DNA of 64,000 bases from an uncultured Bacteroidota bacterium (GCA_902515395.1 CABXUL010000003.1:1-64000); one strand, 5' to 3'. Numbered from the stretch's first letter, positions 25,622 through 34,727 are shown. The notes: generated by a model from the sequence alone, not told the origin. Numbers and translations are program-made.

Positions 25622-26403
25622 GTATTTTAAATGAAATAATTTCAGATAAAAAAAAAGAAGTCGAGCTAAGAAAGAAACTTTTCCCATCAACCTATTGGGA
25701 AAAATCTCCTTTATTTGGTCGAAAAACCTATTCATTAGCAAATAAGCTTAAAAATAGCCATTCGGGGATTATCGCTGAACACAAACGACGATCTCCTTCT
25801 AGATCTAATATCAACAATGGCTTATCGGTATCCGAAGTAGCAATTGGCTATGAGGCAGCAGGGGTATGCGGTATGTCTATACTCACTGATTTGAAATATT
25901 TCGGTGGAAGTCTTGAAGATCTTAATGCCGCAAGGGCCGTTTGTAAATTCCCATTATTAAGAAAAGAATTTATAATTGATCCTTATCAAGTGATTGAGGC
26001 CAAGGCAAATGGAGCTGACGTAGTCCTATTAATTGCAGCCATATTAAGTCGAGATAAAATCAAATTACTTTCCGAAAAAGCTAAAAGCCTTAACTTGGAA
26101 GTACTTCTTGAAGTTCATAATGAAAAGGAGCTGGAAAAATCAATTATGCCAAGTTTGGATATGTTGGGTGTTAATAATCGTAATTTAAAAACATTCGAAG
26201 TAAATCTAGAAAAGAGCAGGGAGTTAGCCCCTAAAATCCCGGATGATTTTGTAAAGGTATCCGAGAGCGGAATAAGTAAAATTGAGTCAATTCAGGATTT
26301 AAAAACTTTTGGTTTTCAAGGGTTTTTAATTGGCGAGAGCTTCATGAAGTCAGCTGATCCTGGAGATTCGGCTTTAAATTTCATTAAAAAACTAGAATCA
26401 TGA
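25618..26403 (+). CDS. trpC: Indole-3-glycerol phosphate synthase
   Basis: A 261-residue TIM-barrel enzyme that closes the indole ring from CdRP. Motifs: IIAEHKRRSPSRSNIN (catalytic Lys), SILTDLKYFGGSLEDL, LLRKEFIIDPYQVIEAKANGADVVLLI, GVNNRNLKTFEV and VSESGIS near the phosphate-binding end. It overlaps trpD and trpF by 4 nt each. TrpC and TrpF are separate proteins here, not fused. Confidence 0.97.
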   Translation: MSILNEIISDKKKEVELRKKLFPSTYWEKSPLFGRKTYSLANKLKNSHSGIIAEHKRRSPSRSNINNGLSVSEVAIGYEAAGVCGMSILTDLKYFGGSLEDLNAARAVCKFPLLRKEFIIDPYQVIEAKANGADVVLLIAAILSRDKIKLLSEKAKSLNLEVLLEVHNEKELEKSIMPSLDMLGVNNRNLKTFEVNLEKSRELAPKIPDDFVKVSESGISKIESIQDLKTFGFQGFLIGESFMKSADPGDSALNFIKKLES

Positions 26404-27026
26404 AACTGAAAGTTTGTGGAATGCGATCCTCAAAAAACATAATTAATCTTGCGAGGATTATGCCAGATTATATGGGCTTTATTTTTTGGGAAAATTCAAA
26501 ACGTTTTGTGAGTAACTTGACACCAGATTTAGGGGAACCAGTAAAAAAAGTCGGGGTATTTGTGAATGCAAGCTTGGAATACATCAAAGAGTGTATTGAA
26601 GCTCATAAACTAAAAGCTGTTCAACTTCACGGAAATGAAAGTCCTGAACAGTGTGGTGAGTTAGGAGAAGTTGATGTTGAGGTTATCAAAACTTTTGCTG
26701 TCCATAGAGAGTTTGACTTCAGTGAGATAGCGGTTTATGAATCAGTTTGCGATTATTTCCTTTTTGATACTAAAGGAGAACTACGAGGTGGAAATGGACT
26801 GCATTTTGACTGGACTATATTAAAGGATTATCCCTCAAAAAAACCATTTTTCTTAAGTGGGGGAATTGGACCGAATGACTGTGTTGCAATTGCATCAATA
26901 ATTAAATTAAATTTGCCACTTTATGCTATTGATGTAAACAGTAAATTTGAAATTGAACCCGGTTTTAAAAATATTCAAAGCATAAAAGAATTTAGATCAA
27001 AATTAAACAATGAGATATCAGGTTGA
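26400..27026 (+). CDS. trpF: Phosphoribosylanthranilate isomerase
   Basis: A 208-residue TIM barrel. The start MKLKVCGMRSSKNI carries the catalytic Cys; VGVFVNAS, VQLHGNESPEQC, DYFLFDTKGELRGGNGLHFDW (catalytic Asp) and FFLSGGIGPND follow in family order. It catalyses the Amadori rearrangement of PRA to CdRP. Its end overlaps the trpB start by 17 nt. Confidence 0.96.
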   Translation: MKLKVCGMRSSKNIINLARIMPDYMGFIFWENSKRFVSNLTPDLGEPVKKVGVFVNASLEYIKECIEAHKLKAVQLHGNESPEQCGELGEVDVEVIKTFAVHREFDFSEIAVYESVCDYFLFDTKGELRGGNGLHFDWTILKDYPSKKPFFLSGGIGPNDCVAIASIIKLNLPLYAIDVNSKFEIEPGFKNIQSIKEFRSKLNNEISG

Positions 27027-28191
27027 CGAAAAAGGTTTTTACGGTGATTTCGGTGGAGCATATATTCCAGAAATGCTTTATCCAAATATCGAAGAATTAA
27101 GAAAAAGTTATATAGAAATTAGTGAGGATGGAGAGTTCCAAAAAGAGTTTAAATTTTTACTAAAGGAATATGTTGGGAGACCAACACCGTTATATTTTGC
27201 TGAGCGTCTATCAGATAAATACAATACAAAAATTTATCTTAAAAGAGAGGATCTATGTCATACAGGTGCACATAAGGTTAACAATACTATTGGACAAATT
27301 CTTTTGGCCAAACGCCTGGGTAAAAACCGAATTATAGCCGAAACAGGAGCCGGACAGCACGGAGTAGCAACAGCTACTGTTTGTGCTTTAATGGGGATTC
27401 AATGCATTGTTTATATGGGTGAATTGGACATAAGAAGACAGGCACCCAATGTTGCGCGGATGAAAATGCTTGGAGCTGAGGTTCGACCAGCGCAATCAGG
27501 GAGCAAAACATTGAAGGATGCCACCAACGAAGCTATTAGGGATTGGATAAATAATCCTGTGGATACTCATTATATAATTGGTTCTGTGGTGGGCCCACAC
27601 CCCTATCCGGATATGGTTGCACGCTTTCAATCTGTTATTAGCTCGGAAACAAAACTACAATTGATGGAAAAAGAAGGTCGCGATTACCCTGACCATGTAA
27701 TTGCCTGTGTAGGTGGGGGAAGCAATGCAGCTGGATTATATTTTCATTACTTAAATGATTTAAGGGTAAATATTATTGCAGTAGAAGCTGCTGGAAAAGG
27801 AATTGATTCTGGCAAAAGTGCTGCCACATCAGCTTTAGGAAAAGAGGGAATAATTCACGGGAGTAAAACCTTGTTGATGCAAACACCTGACGGTCAAATC
27901 ACCGAACCTTATTCTATCTCAGCAGGATTAGATTATCCAGGGGTAGGACCAATGCACGCTCATTTGTACAGAAGTCAACGTGCCGAGTTTATTTCCATTC
28001 CAGATCAAGAAGCGATGGATTGGGGATTAACACTTTCACAGATGGAAGGAATTATCCCTGCAATTGAAACTGCACATGCATTTGCAGTGCTGGATATAAA
28101 ACAATTCAGTCCCAATGAAATCATTGTATTCAACTGTTCAGGTAGAGGAGATAAAGACTTAGATACCTATATTGACTATTTCAAACTCTAA
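27010..28191 (+). CDS. trpB: Tryptophan synthase beta chain
   Basis: A 393-residue PLP enzyme that condenses indole with serine. The PLP Lys lies in HTGAHKVNNTIGQ, the catalytic Glu region is AETGAGQHGVATAT, and the PLP phosphate is held by CVGGGSNAAG. The start at 27010 gives the standard N-terminus (GFYGDFGGAYIPEML). It is the TrpB1 type that pairs with TrpA; its stop overlaps the trpA start by 1 nt. Confidence 0.98.
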   Translation: MRYQVDEKGFYGDFGGAYIPEMLYPNIEELRKSYIEISEDGEFQKEFKFLLKEYVGRPTPLYFAERLSDKYNTKIYLKREDLCHTGAHKVNNTIGQILLAKRLGKNRIIAETGAGQHGVATATVCALMGIQCIVYMGELDIRRQAPNVARMKMLGAEVRPAQSGSKTLKDATNEAIRDWINNPVDTHYIIGSVVGPHPYPDMVARFQSVISSETKLQLMEKEGRDYPDHVIACVGGGSNAAGLYFHYLNDLRVNIIAVEAAGKGIDSGKSAATSALGKEGIIHGSKTLLMQTPDGQITEPYSISAGLDYPGVGPMHAHLYRSQRAEFISIPDQEAMDWGLTLSQMEGIIPAIETAHAFAVLDIKQFSPNEIIVFNCSGRGDKDLDTYIDYFKL

Positions 28192-28952
28192 TGAATAGAA
28201 TCGATCTAGCATTTCAAGGAGACCAAAAATTATTGTCTATTTATTTTTCTGCTGGTCATCCTAATCTTGACGATACAATCCCTATAATTAAGGCGTTACA
28301 ATCCAGTGGGGTGGATATGATCGAGATAGGTTTGCCTTTTAGTGACCCTTTGGCGGATGGCCCAACTATTCAGAAAAGTTCTACCAAAGCTCTTAGAAAT
28401 GGCATGAGAACTGAAAAGCTTTTCCAACAATTGGAAAATATTAGAAATGAAATTAATATCCCGTTGGTGTTAATGGGATATTTTAATCCCATGATGCAAT
28501 TTGGTATTGAAAGTTTTTGCCAAAAATGTAAATCCATTGGAATAGACGGATTGATTATACCCGATCTTCCAGTTGAAATCTATCATGAAAATTATAAAAG
28601 TTTATTCGATAAATACGGTTTATATAACATGTTTTTAATTACACCTCAAACACCTGAAGACAGGATTCGTTATATTGATGAGGTATCGAATGGATTTATC
28701 TACTTGGTAAGTAGTGCAAGCGTAACAGGTGCAAAAAGCACATTTGGTGAAGCCCAAGCCAAATACTTCAATCGAATAGGAAACATGAAACTAAAAACAC
28801 CTCAATTGGTTGGGTTTGGCATTAGTAATTCAGCAACCTATAAAGCTGCATCAAAATACAGTCGAGGAGCAATTATTGGCTCAGCATTCATTAATTTTTT
28901 AGAAAAAGAAGGTGTACATAAAATTGCTAACTTTATAAGCAGTATTCGTTAA
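28191..28952 (+). CDS. trpA: Tryptophan synthase alpha chain
   Basis: A 253-residue TIM barrel that cleaves indole-3-glycerol phosphate to indole and passes it to TrpB. Signature: IEIGLPFSDPLADGPTIQKSS (catalytic Glu), MGYFNPMMQFG, DGLIIPDLPVE (catalytic Asp), GFIYLVSSASVTGAK and VGFGISN. It is the last gene of the trp operon and is followed by a hairpin with a T run. Confidence 0.97.
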   Translation: MNRIDLAFQGDQKLLSIYFSAGHPNLDDTIPIIKALQSSGVDMIEIGLPFSDPLADGPTIQKSSTKALRNGMRTEKLFQQLENIRNEINIPLVLMGYFNPMMQFGIESFCQKCKSIGIDGLIIPDLPVEIYHENYKSLFDKYGLYNMFLITPQTPEDRIRYIDEVSNGFIYLVSSASVTGAKSTFGEAQAKYFNRIGNMKLKTPQLVGFGISNSATYKAASKYSRGAIIGSAFINFLEKEGVHKIANFISSIR

Positions 28953-28973
28953 TCTAAATTCATTTATTTCTAT

Positions 28974-29004
28974 AACCATTTATAATTATCATAAATAGGT
29001 TTTT
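28974..29004 (+). terminator. Terminator of the trp operon
   Basis: AACC-ATTTAT and ATAAAT-GGTT form an imperfect stem (one bulged A) around a 7-nt loop, followed by TTTTT. It lies between the convergent trpA and RluB-like genes. Confidence 0.5.
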
Positions 29005-29027
29005 AAAGACAAATCTATGGGGAAAGA

Positions 29028-29795
29028 TTAGTGGGCAATCAGGTGTAATAACTGAATTTCTCTTTCACTAAGGTTTCGCCAACGCCCTCTTGGGAGGTCT
29101 TTCTTGGTTAAACTAGCATACATGACACGATCCATAAAAAATACTTTATGATTTATTTTTTCAAACATTTTGACTAAGACAGCAGGGGTAAGATTGTCCA
29201 CTTCGACCCCAATTTCTTTTTTCGTACCACCAATCACGTAATCAATTTTTTTAATACTATAAGCTTTTTTTTGTAATAAAACTCCTTTTCTTAACTTTTC
29301 AAAATCGGTAACGTAAATCTTTTTTTCAAGTGTTACTTTATAAATCATTTTTACTTTGCTTTGGAACTGAGTGAGTCTTTTTCTTAATATATCATCATTA
29401 GTTAAAAACAATAAACCAGTAATAGTTCGTCCCATATCTCCAATTGGAGGAACTTTTTCAGGATGAGCCGTGCGAATTAAATCCTGAACAGATTTCTTTA
29501 TATTTCCACCTTGCTTTGTAGCTACAAAACCTTTAGGTTTATTCAATAAAATGTATACGGGCGGGCTATTCTTAACAATTTGTCCATCATAACGCACCTC
29601 ATCGCTTCTTTGGACCTGAAAACCCATCTCTGTCACTAACTTTCCATTTACAGTTACCAGTCCCATAACAATAAATTGGTCTGCTTCCCTTCTTGAACAA
29701 ATTCCTGCATTAGAGAGAAACTTATTTAATCGGATACCTTTTTTGTCTGATATATTAGTACTTCTATAGCTGTATTTCTTTCGATTTTGTCCCAC
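29028..29795 (-). CDS. RluB/RsuA-like pseudouridine synthase homologue with altered catalytic motif
   Basis: A 255-residue protein with an N-terminal S4 RNA-binding domain (about 21-70: IRLNKFLSNAGICSRREADQFI) and an RsuA/RluB-type synthase domain (YILLNKPKGFVAT). In active enzymes the catalytic loop reads PVGRLDxxTxGLLLLTND; here it is PIGDMGRTITGLLFLTND, so the catalytic Asp (expected at 122) is Gly and the preceding Arg is Asp. The protein may still bind rRNA but is probably not a normal pseudouridine synthase. It is encoded at the end of the mevalonate operon. Confidence 0.85.
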   Translation of the reverse strand: MGQNRKKYSYRSTNISDKKGIRLNKFLSNAGICSRREADQFIVMGLVTVNGKLVTEMGFQVQRSDEVRYDGQIVKNSPPVYILLNKPKGFVATKQGGNIKKSVQDLIRTAHPEKVPPIGDMGRTITGLLFLTNDDILRKRLTQFQSKVKMIYKVTLEKKIYVTDFEKLRKGVLLQKKAYSIKKIDYVIGGTKKEIGVEVDNLTPAVLVKMFEKINHKVFFMDRVMYASLTKKDLPRGRWRNLSEREIQLLHLIAH

Positions 29796-29804
29796 TTTAG
29801 GGTA

Positions 29805-30683
29805 TTATTTGTAAATGAAATAAATCCCTAAAACTCCAAAAAGAATATGGACTTTTAAAAGATTGTGTAACCAAAGGTACCGCTTTTGAGTTGAACCTTG
29901 CCACAACATTATCAATAGGATTATTAAAAGTGGAATAGTAAAATAAAAATAATAAGTCATTAACCCTATAGAGCTCTTTATTAGCCAATAAATTGGTAAA
30001 AAGGTAAACATAACTGAGAGGGTAATTAATAGCTTACTCAATTTGTAACCAAATACGACAGGAAATGTTTGATATTGCTTTACCCAATCACCTTTAAAAT
30101 TTTCTAAATCTTTAATCAAATCTCGGGTGAGAATAACCAAGAAGAGGAAAGTGGCATGATAAACTACTATTGTCTCAAAATTTTTAAAATAGAGCGTTAT
30201 TGCAAAAAAAGGAACAATAGCCAGCAATGTTGCGAAAAGGTTACTAATCCAAAACAGTCTTTTAAGGCTACTACTATATATCCAAATACTAAATATGTAA
30301 ATAGTGAAAAATAATATCGAATTAAAAGAGACAAATCCGGCAGAAATTAAAGTGGCTCCATTAAGTAAAAAATAGAATACCAACTGACTTTGTTGTGAAA
30401 TCAAATTTTCTAATAAATATTTTTTTGGTCTATTAATTTTGTCTTTTTCAGCATCGTAAAAGTTATTTATGATATAGCCTGCAGCAGTAGAAAAAGCAGT
30501 TGCCAAAACCAATGCAAAAAGTTTAGAGTCAAAAATTACATTCAAAAGACCTGTATTTGGTGCAAGGATATAACTTGAGGTAAGGTATTGGGCAATTATT
30601 AAAACTGTAATATTATAGCCTCGGATTACCGTAAAAAGACTAAAAACTTTTATCCAAAAACGACTTGGCGGGAAAGTTTTCAT
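29805..30683 (-). CDS. UbiA-family prenyltransferase (geranylgeranylglycerol-phosphate type)
   Basis: A 292-residue membrane protein with about eight transmembrane helices. The first Asp-rich motif is NNFYDAEKDKINRP and the second is RDLIKDLENFKGD, both binding Mg-prenyl diphosphate. Homologues next to mevalonate genes in Flavobacteriia are usually named geranylgeranylglycerol-phosphate geranylgeranyltransferase, an archaeal-type ether-lipid step. A role in quinone prenylation cannot be excluded. It lies between the mevalonate kinase gene (8 nt) and the RluB-like gene (9 nt), so co-expression is likely. Confidence 0.82.
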   Translation of the reverse strand: MKTFPPSRFWIKVFSLFTVIRGYNITVLIIAQYLTSSYILAPNTGLLNVIFDSKLFALVLATAFSTAAGYIINNFYDAEKDKINRPKKYLLENLISQQSQLVFYFLLNGATLISAGFVSFNSILFFTIYIFSIWIYSSSLKRLFWISNLFATLLAIVPFFAITLYFKNFETIVVYHATFLFLVILTRDLIKDLENFKGDWVKQYQTFPVVFGYKLSKLLITLSVMFTFLPIYWLIKSSIGLMTYYFYFTIPLLIILLIMLWQGSTQKRYLWLHNLLKVHILFGVLGIYFIYK

Positions 30684-30691
30684 AACATAAA

Positions 30692-31621
30692 CTAAAAGTG
30701 ATAAACCACTTCCAGACGATACCCCTTAAGTGCTTTTTCAGTTGCCTCGTAGTCTTTCGTGAAACCCAACATAAATCCTCCCCCACCAGAACCGCACAGT
30801 TTAAGATAATAAGTGTTTGTTTCGATCCCCTTTCTCCACAAATCGTGAAATTCTGAGGGAATCATAGGTCTAAAGTATTTCAAAACTATCGAGGATAAAG
30901 ACTTAATGTTTTTAAATAAGGACTTTATATTCCCTTTAAGAAAGTCTTCGACGCAGAAATCAGTAACGGTTGTAAATTCATCCCGCATCATGTTGCTAAA
31001 AGACTCCTTTTTCATGTTTTCCAAAAACAGGGAAATCATAGGGGCTGTTTCACCAGATATTCCACTATCCAAGAGGAAGACTGCTCCCTTGCCCAGCGGA
31101 TTTTGAGCTGGTAAGCCAGTAGGTTCTATTTGGTCTTTTGAATGAATTAATATTGGTAAGCTCAAATAACTGTTAAGCGGATCAAGACCAGAAGACTTAC
31201 CATGAAAAAAAGATTCCATCTTAGCAAAAGTTCTTTTAAGAAAAGAGAGCTTGTCAGGAGTCAAATTTTCCAATATAGTAATTTTATCAAGTGCATAGCG
31301 ATCATAAAATGCTGCTACAAGTGCACCGCTACTTCCAACACCATATCCTTGGGGTATACTACTATCGAAGTAAAGGTTTTGGTCAAAATCCTTTTTAATT
31401 TGATTCCAATCAAAAACAACAGGTATTTTTGGAGTGTTTTTTAGGTATTGAGCAAATTCAAGAAGTTTTTTGTGGGAAGCACGGGTAGTATCATTATGTA
31501 CTTTTATTAGTTTTAATGCTCCTCTAAAAAAATTATATGGAATAGATAAACCTTTTGAATCCTTTATTATGCCATATTCTCCAAAGAGCAAAATCTTAGC
31601 AAAAAAAAGTGGGCTTTTCAT
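30692..31621 (-). CDS. GHMP kinase, probable mevalonate kinase
   Basis: A 309-residue sugar-kinase-like protein. It has GHMP motif 1 (AKILLFGEYGIIKDSKGLSIPY), motif 2 (PQGYGVGSSGALVAAFYD, ATP binding), and motif 3 (KLCGSGGGGFMLGFT). The segment FHGKSSGLDPLNSYLSLP is as in mevalonate kinases. It phosphorylates mevalonate, the step after HMG-CoA reductase, and is followed directly by the prenyltransferase gene; mvaD lies 60 nt upstream. Phosphomevalonate kinase activity is the main alternative. Confidence 0.85.
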   Translation of the reverse strand: MKSPLFFAKILLFGEYGIIKDSKGLSIPYNFFRGALKLIKVHNDTTRASHKKLLEFAQYLKNTPKIPVVFDWNQIKKDFDQNLYFDSSIPQGYGVGSSGALVAAFYDRYALDKITILENLTPDKLSFLKRTFAKMESFFHGKSSGLDPLNSYLSLPILIHSKDQIEPTGLPAQNPLGKGAVFLLDSGISGETAPMISLFLENMKKESFSNMMRDEFTTVTDFCVEDFLKGNIKSLFKNIKSLSSIVLKYFRPMIPSEFHDLWRKGIETNTYYLKLCGSGGGGFMLGFTKDYEATEKALKGYRLEVVYHF

Positions 31622-31681
31622 TTTTAGGCAAAATATATTGAGTTAAACACAAATATTTTTATCATTTGATGACTTTCAAAA

Positions 31682-32755
31682 TTACATTTTTTTTGCCCCT
31701 TGCCCAACACGATCCTGGATAAATTGACCCGACTGACAATAGTCTAATAACTCAGATTTAATAAATGTAATTACCTTCTCACTTTCGATAGCTGGATAGA
31801 GTAAATGAACATTTGCTCCTGCATCTAGGGTAAAGCCTATTGGTGTGTTTGTTTCGAATCTATATTCCCAAACTCTATTAATGATATTTAAAGTGTTGGG
31901 CTTCATAAGTAAATATCTCGGACTTGAAGTCATCATCATTGAATGTAAGGTCAACGCTTCGGATTCAGTTATTTCAATAAACCGTTCTATGTCCCCTGTT
32001 TTGAGGACTGATTTTAAAAATTCACAATTTCGATTTGCTTGATCAAATCTATTCTCTGCAAAAGGGTGTTCCTGCATCAGTTTGTGACCAACGGAGCTAC
32101 TAACCTGTTTTTTTTCCTTATCAACAATCAAAATAGTATCACAATAAGTTTTAAAAATTTTGTGAATACCCGAATCGAAAGGGATAGCATAAAGGTCTGA
32201 GCTATCTCGAAAAGCAGGGCTTTTTCCCCATAATGTCAATGGGCCTTTTATGCTCCTTGAAGCACTTCCAGAGCCAAGTCTGGCAAGAAAAGAGGCTTTC
32301 TTAAAAAAGTCTTGCTCCCCTAGTTCAGGGTGAAATTGCTTTTCGAAATCTACAACACAAAGTGCAAGAGCTGCCATTGCAGATGCAGATGAAGCAATAC
32401 CACTACTATGAGGAAAAGAATTAATACTTGAAATTACCATGTGGTGATCTTCTAGGATAGGAAAATAGGGTAATATATACTCAAAAAACTGATTGATTTT
32501 GGGGTGAAAATCCTTGCGTTCATTTTTATTAAAGTAGAATTCAAAAGTCGGATATTTTTTTTTATCATTTGGAGAAAAACTTACTTCAGTAGTTGTTACA
32601 CAATTCGACAAGGTAAAACTGATAGAAGGATTTTTTGGTAGTTGAACTCCATATTTACCCCAGTATTTGACTAAGGCAATATTACTCGGAGCCTTCCAAA
32701 CCGTATGAAAGCTTTTGCTTGATTTTTTTGAGAAAACAAATGAGTCTTTATTCAT
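31682..32755 (-). CDS. mvaD: Diphosphomevalonate decarboxylase
   Basis: The track begins at a TTG (32764); the ATG at 32755 (MNKDSFVFSKKSSKSFH) is preferred because a -7 promoter element covers the TTG. The 357-residue protein has the family N-terminus APSNIALVKYWGKYGVQLPKNPSISFTLSN, the GHMP ATP motif FPHSSGIASSASAMAALA, and GSGSASRSIKGPLTLWGKS with the catalytic region. TLDAGANVHLLYP near the end holds the catalytic Asp. It makes isopentenyl diphosphate from mevalonate 5-diphosphate, so the organism uses the mevalonate pathway. Confidence 0.95.
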   Translation of the reverse strand: MNKDSFVFSKKSSKSFHTVWKAPSNIALVKYWGKYGVQLPKNPSISFTLSNCVTTTEVSFSPNDKKKYPTFEFYFNKNERKDFHPKINQFFEYILPYFPILEDHHMVISSINSFPHSSGIASSASAMAALALCVVDFEKQFHPELGEQDFFKKASFLARLGSGSASRSIKGPLTLWGKSPAFRDSSDLYAIPFDSGIHKIFKTYCDTILIVDKEKKQVSSSVGHKLMQEHPFAENRFDQANRNCEFLKSVLKTGDIERFIEITESEALTLHSMMMTSSPRYLLMKPNTLNIINRVWEYRFETNTPIGFTLDAGANVHLLYPAIESEKVITFIKSELLDYCQSGQFIQDRVGQGAKKM

Positions 32756-32761
32756 TCTAAG

Positions 32762-32769
32762 CAAAGATA
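32762..32769 (-). promoter_or_regulatory. Possible -7 element of the mevalonate operon
   Basis: The minus strand reads TATCTTTG (TAnnTTTG). It overlaps the alternative TTG start and would give an almost leaderless transcript for the ATG at 32755. No TTG is seen at -33. Confidence 0.35.
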
Positions 32770-32800
32770 CACTTTATGGACTTGGCTATAAAAACTCGGA

Positions 32801-33304
32801 ATGATTAAAAATATCTTAGATTTGAAAATGAAGCTAAAGTTTTGGATTTACATTACTTTTGGAATCACACTTTGTTTAGGTGTTGGTTTGATGGCCAGTT
32901 TAGCTACCCAAACGTCCGTTAACACTTGGTACCAAACACTAGAAAAACCTTTTTTCACCCCGCCAAGCTGGATATTTGCTCCCGTTTGGAGTTTTCTCTA
33001 TATATTAATGGGAATTGCCCTGGGTAGAGTCATTTTCTTTATGAACCATAATAAATTAGATAGAATTAGTCTTTATTATTTTGGAGGTCAATTACTTTTC
33101 AATGGACTTTGGTCTTTTATTTTTTTTGGGTTGAGAAATCCTATTTTAGGGCTATTAGTAATTATTTTTCTCCTCTTTTTAATCCAACAAACCATAAAAT
33201 GGTTTAGAATCATTGACGTATTATCAGCACAAATTTTGTATGCCTATTTCATTTGGGTGATTTTTGCTTCACTATTAAACGCAGGAATCGTATTGCTAAA
33301 TTAG
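32801..33304 (+). CDS. TspO/MBR family protein
   Basis: A 167-residue membrane protein with five transmembrane helices. The family signature is clear: WYQTLEKPFFTPPSWIFAPVWSFLYILMGIALGRV, with the later LNGLWSFIFFG-like segment (FNGLWSFIFFGLRNPILGLL) and the final helix. The real start may be Met10 or a nearby codon, since the first ten residues precede the hydrophilic N-terminus. TspO proteins bind tetrapyrroles and sterols. It is divergent from the mevalonate operon. Confidence 0.92.
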   Translation: MIKNILDLKMKLKFWIYITFGITLCLGVGLMASLATQTSVNTWYQTLEKPFFTPPSWIFAPVWSFLYILMGIALGRVIFFMNHNKLDRISLYYFGGQLLFNGLWSFIFFGLRNPILGLLVIIFLLFLIQQTIKWFRIIDVLSAQILYAYFIWVIFASLLNAGIVLLN

Positions 33305-33347
33305 ATTTGACTAAAAAAAGAAAAGTGAGGCTTTACATAGTTTTAAA

Positions 33348-33668
33348 TTAGTCGGGTGCCAATTCGATTCTTAACCCCTCTAGTTTTTTTTCAATTTTTA
33401 TTTGACAGCTTAACCTGCTATTGGATTTTACATATAAAGCCTCGGATAGCATTGCCTCTTCATCTGGAGTTTTATTTGGTAATTCATGATTACTTAAAAT
33501 ATAGCACTGACATGATGCGCACATAGCCATGCCACCGCATATTCCTTCCACGGCAAGATCATATACTTTACAAACCTCCATAATGTTCATAGACATATCT
33601 GTCGGGGCAGATATTTCGTGGTCTTTTCCCTGTCTATCTGTGATAATTATGTTTACATCTTTCTCCAT
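33348..33668 (-). CDS. [2Fe-2S] ferredoxin (adrenodoxin type)
   Basis: A 106-residue electron carrier. Iron ligands are in CGGMAMCASC (C-x5-C-x2-C), with the fourth Cys in SRLSCQI. The N-terminal IITDRQGKDHEISAPTDMSMNIMEV and the later PDEEAMLSEA are typical of the adrenodoxin-like class (Fdx/Isc type). It is encoded directly after a flavin reductase, its likely electron donor, in an operon with NifU-like and Mrp Fe-S factors. It probably serves Fe-S assembly or redox metabolism. Confidence 0.94.
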   Translation of the reverse strand: MEKDVNIIITDRQGKDHEISAPTDMSMNIMEVCKVYDLAVEGICGGMAMCASCQCYILSNHELPNKTPDEEAMLSEALYVKSNSRLSCQIKIEKKLEGLRIELAPD

Positions 33669-34721
33669 TTATTCAATGGCCCTAATAGTTGATTTTTGAG
33701 CTTCTTTTCGAGTTCCGTCAAATCCAGTGATTCCACTAACAGTAGTATATTTTAAGATATTTTTCTTTTTAGGATGAATTCTACTGTAAGCACTCTGACA
33801 CATTAATGTTGCCTCATGAAAACCACAAAGTATTAATTTAAGTTTTCCAGGATAGGTATTGACATCACCAATGGCATATATCCCAGGAATATTTGTTTGG
33901 TAATCAATGCTATTATTAACCTTAATAGCATTTTTTTCAATTTCTAAACCCCAATCTGCTATAGGTCCCAATTTTGGAGTCAAGCCAAAAAGGGGAATAA
34001 AGTAGTCTATTTCAATTTTTTTTTCTTGTTCTCTATGCTTTATATAAATAATCTCAAGAGAATTTTTTCCTTCTAGTTTAAAAACCTCTGCAGGAGTGAA
34101 TAATTTTATTTTATTATTATTCTTTAAAAATTGAATTTTTTCAACTGAATCAATGGCACCCCTGAATTCGCTCCTTCGGTGAATTAGTGTAATCTCAGCA
34201 GCAATATTAGATAGAAAAATTGTCCAATCAAGTGCAGAGTCCCCTCCACCGGCAATTAATACTTTTTTATCTCGGTACTTTTCAGGATCACGAATGATAT
34301 AGTCAACACCATTATCTTCATATTCCTTCAATCTATCTAACTGGGGTTTTCTGGGTGTAAAAGTTCCTAAACCTCCAGCTATAGCAACAATAGGAGCTTG
34401 ATGTTGAGTACCCTTATCGGTAGTTATTATAAACTCTCCATTGGAATTTTTATCTATAGATTGAGCCATTTCACCAAGGGTAAATCCTGGACTAAATGGC
34501 TTTATTTGCTCCATTAATTTTGAAACTAAATCTCCTGCTAAAATTTCAGGCTGAGATGGAATATCATAAATTGGCTTTTTAGGATAAATTTCTGCACACT
34601 GACCACCAGGCATTGGAAGTGAATCTATTATATGACACTTGAGCTTTAAAAGACCTGCTTCAAAAACAGCAAATAAACCTGCGGGTCCTGCACCAATGAT
34701 TATGATATCTGATTTTATCAT
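33669..34721 (-). CDS. Thioredoxin-reductase-like ferredoxin-NADP reductase
   Basis: A 350-residue flavoprotein. FAD binding is at IIIIGAGPAGLFAVFEAG (N-terminus) and NADPH binding at KVLIAGGGDSALDWTIFLSN; the region YAIGDVNTYPGKLKLILCGFHEA ends the second FAD site. It lacks the CxxC of thioredoxin reductase (no CxxC between the two domains), so it is of the ferredoxin-NADP+ reductase class (YumC type). The stop codon abuts the ferredoxin start. Confidence 0.9.
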   Translation of the reverse strand: MIKSDIIIIGAGPAGLFAVFEAGLLKLKCHIIDSLPMPGGQCAEIYPKKPIYDIPSQPEILAGDLVSKLMEQIKPFSPGFTLGEMAQSIDKNSNGEFIITTDKGTQHQAPIVAIAGGLGTFTPRKPQLDRLKEYEDNGVDYIIRDPEKYRDKKVLIAGGGDSALDWTIFLSNIAAEITLIHRRSEFRGAIDSVEKIQFLKNNNKIKLFTPAEVFKLEGKNSLEIIYIKHREQEKKIEIDYFIPLFGLTPKLGPIADWGLEIEKNAIKVNNSIDYQTNIPGIYAIGDVNTYPGKLKLILCGFHEATLMCQSAYSRIHPKKKNILKYTTVSGITGFDGTRKEAQKSTIRAIE

Positions 34722-34727
34722 AAGGTA

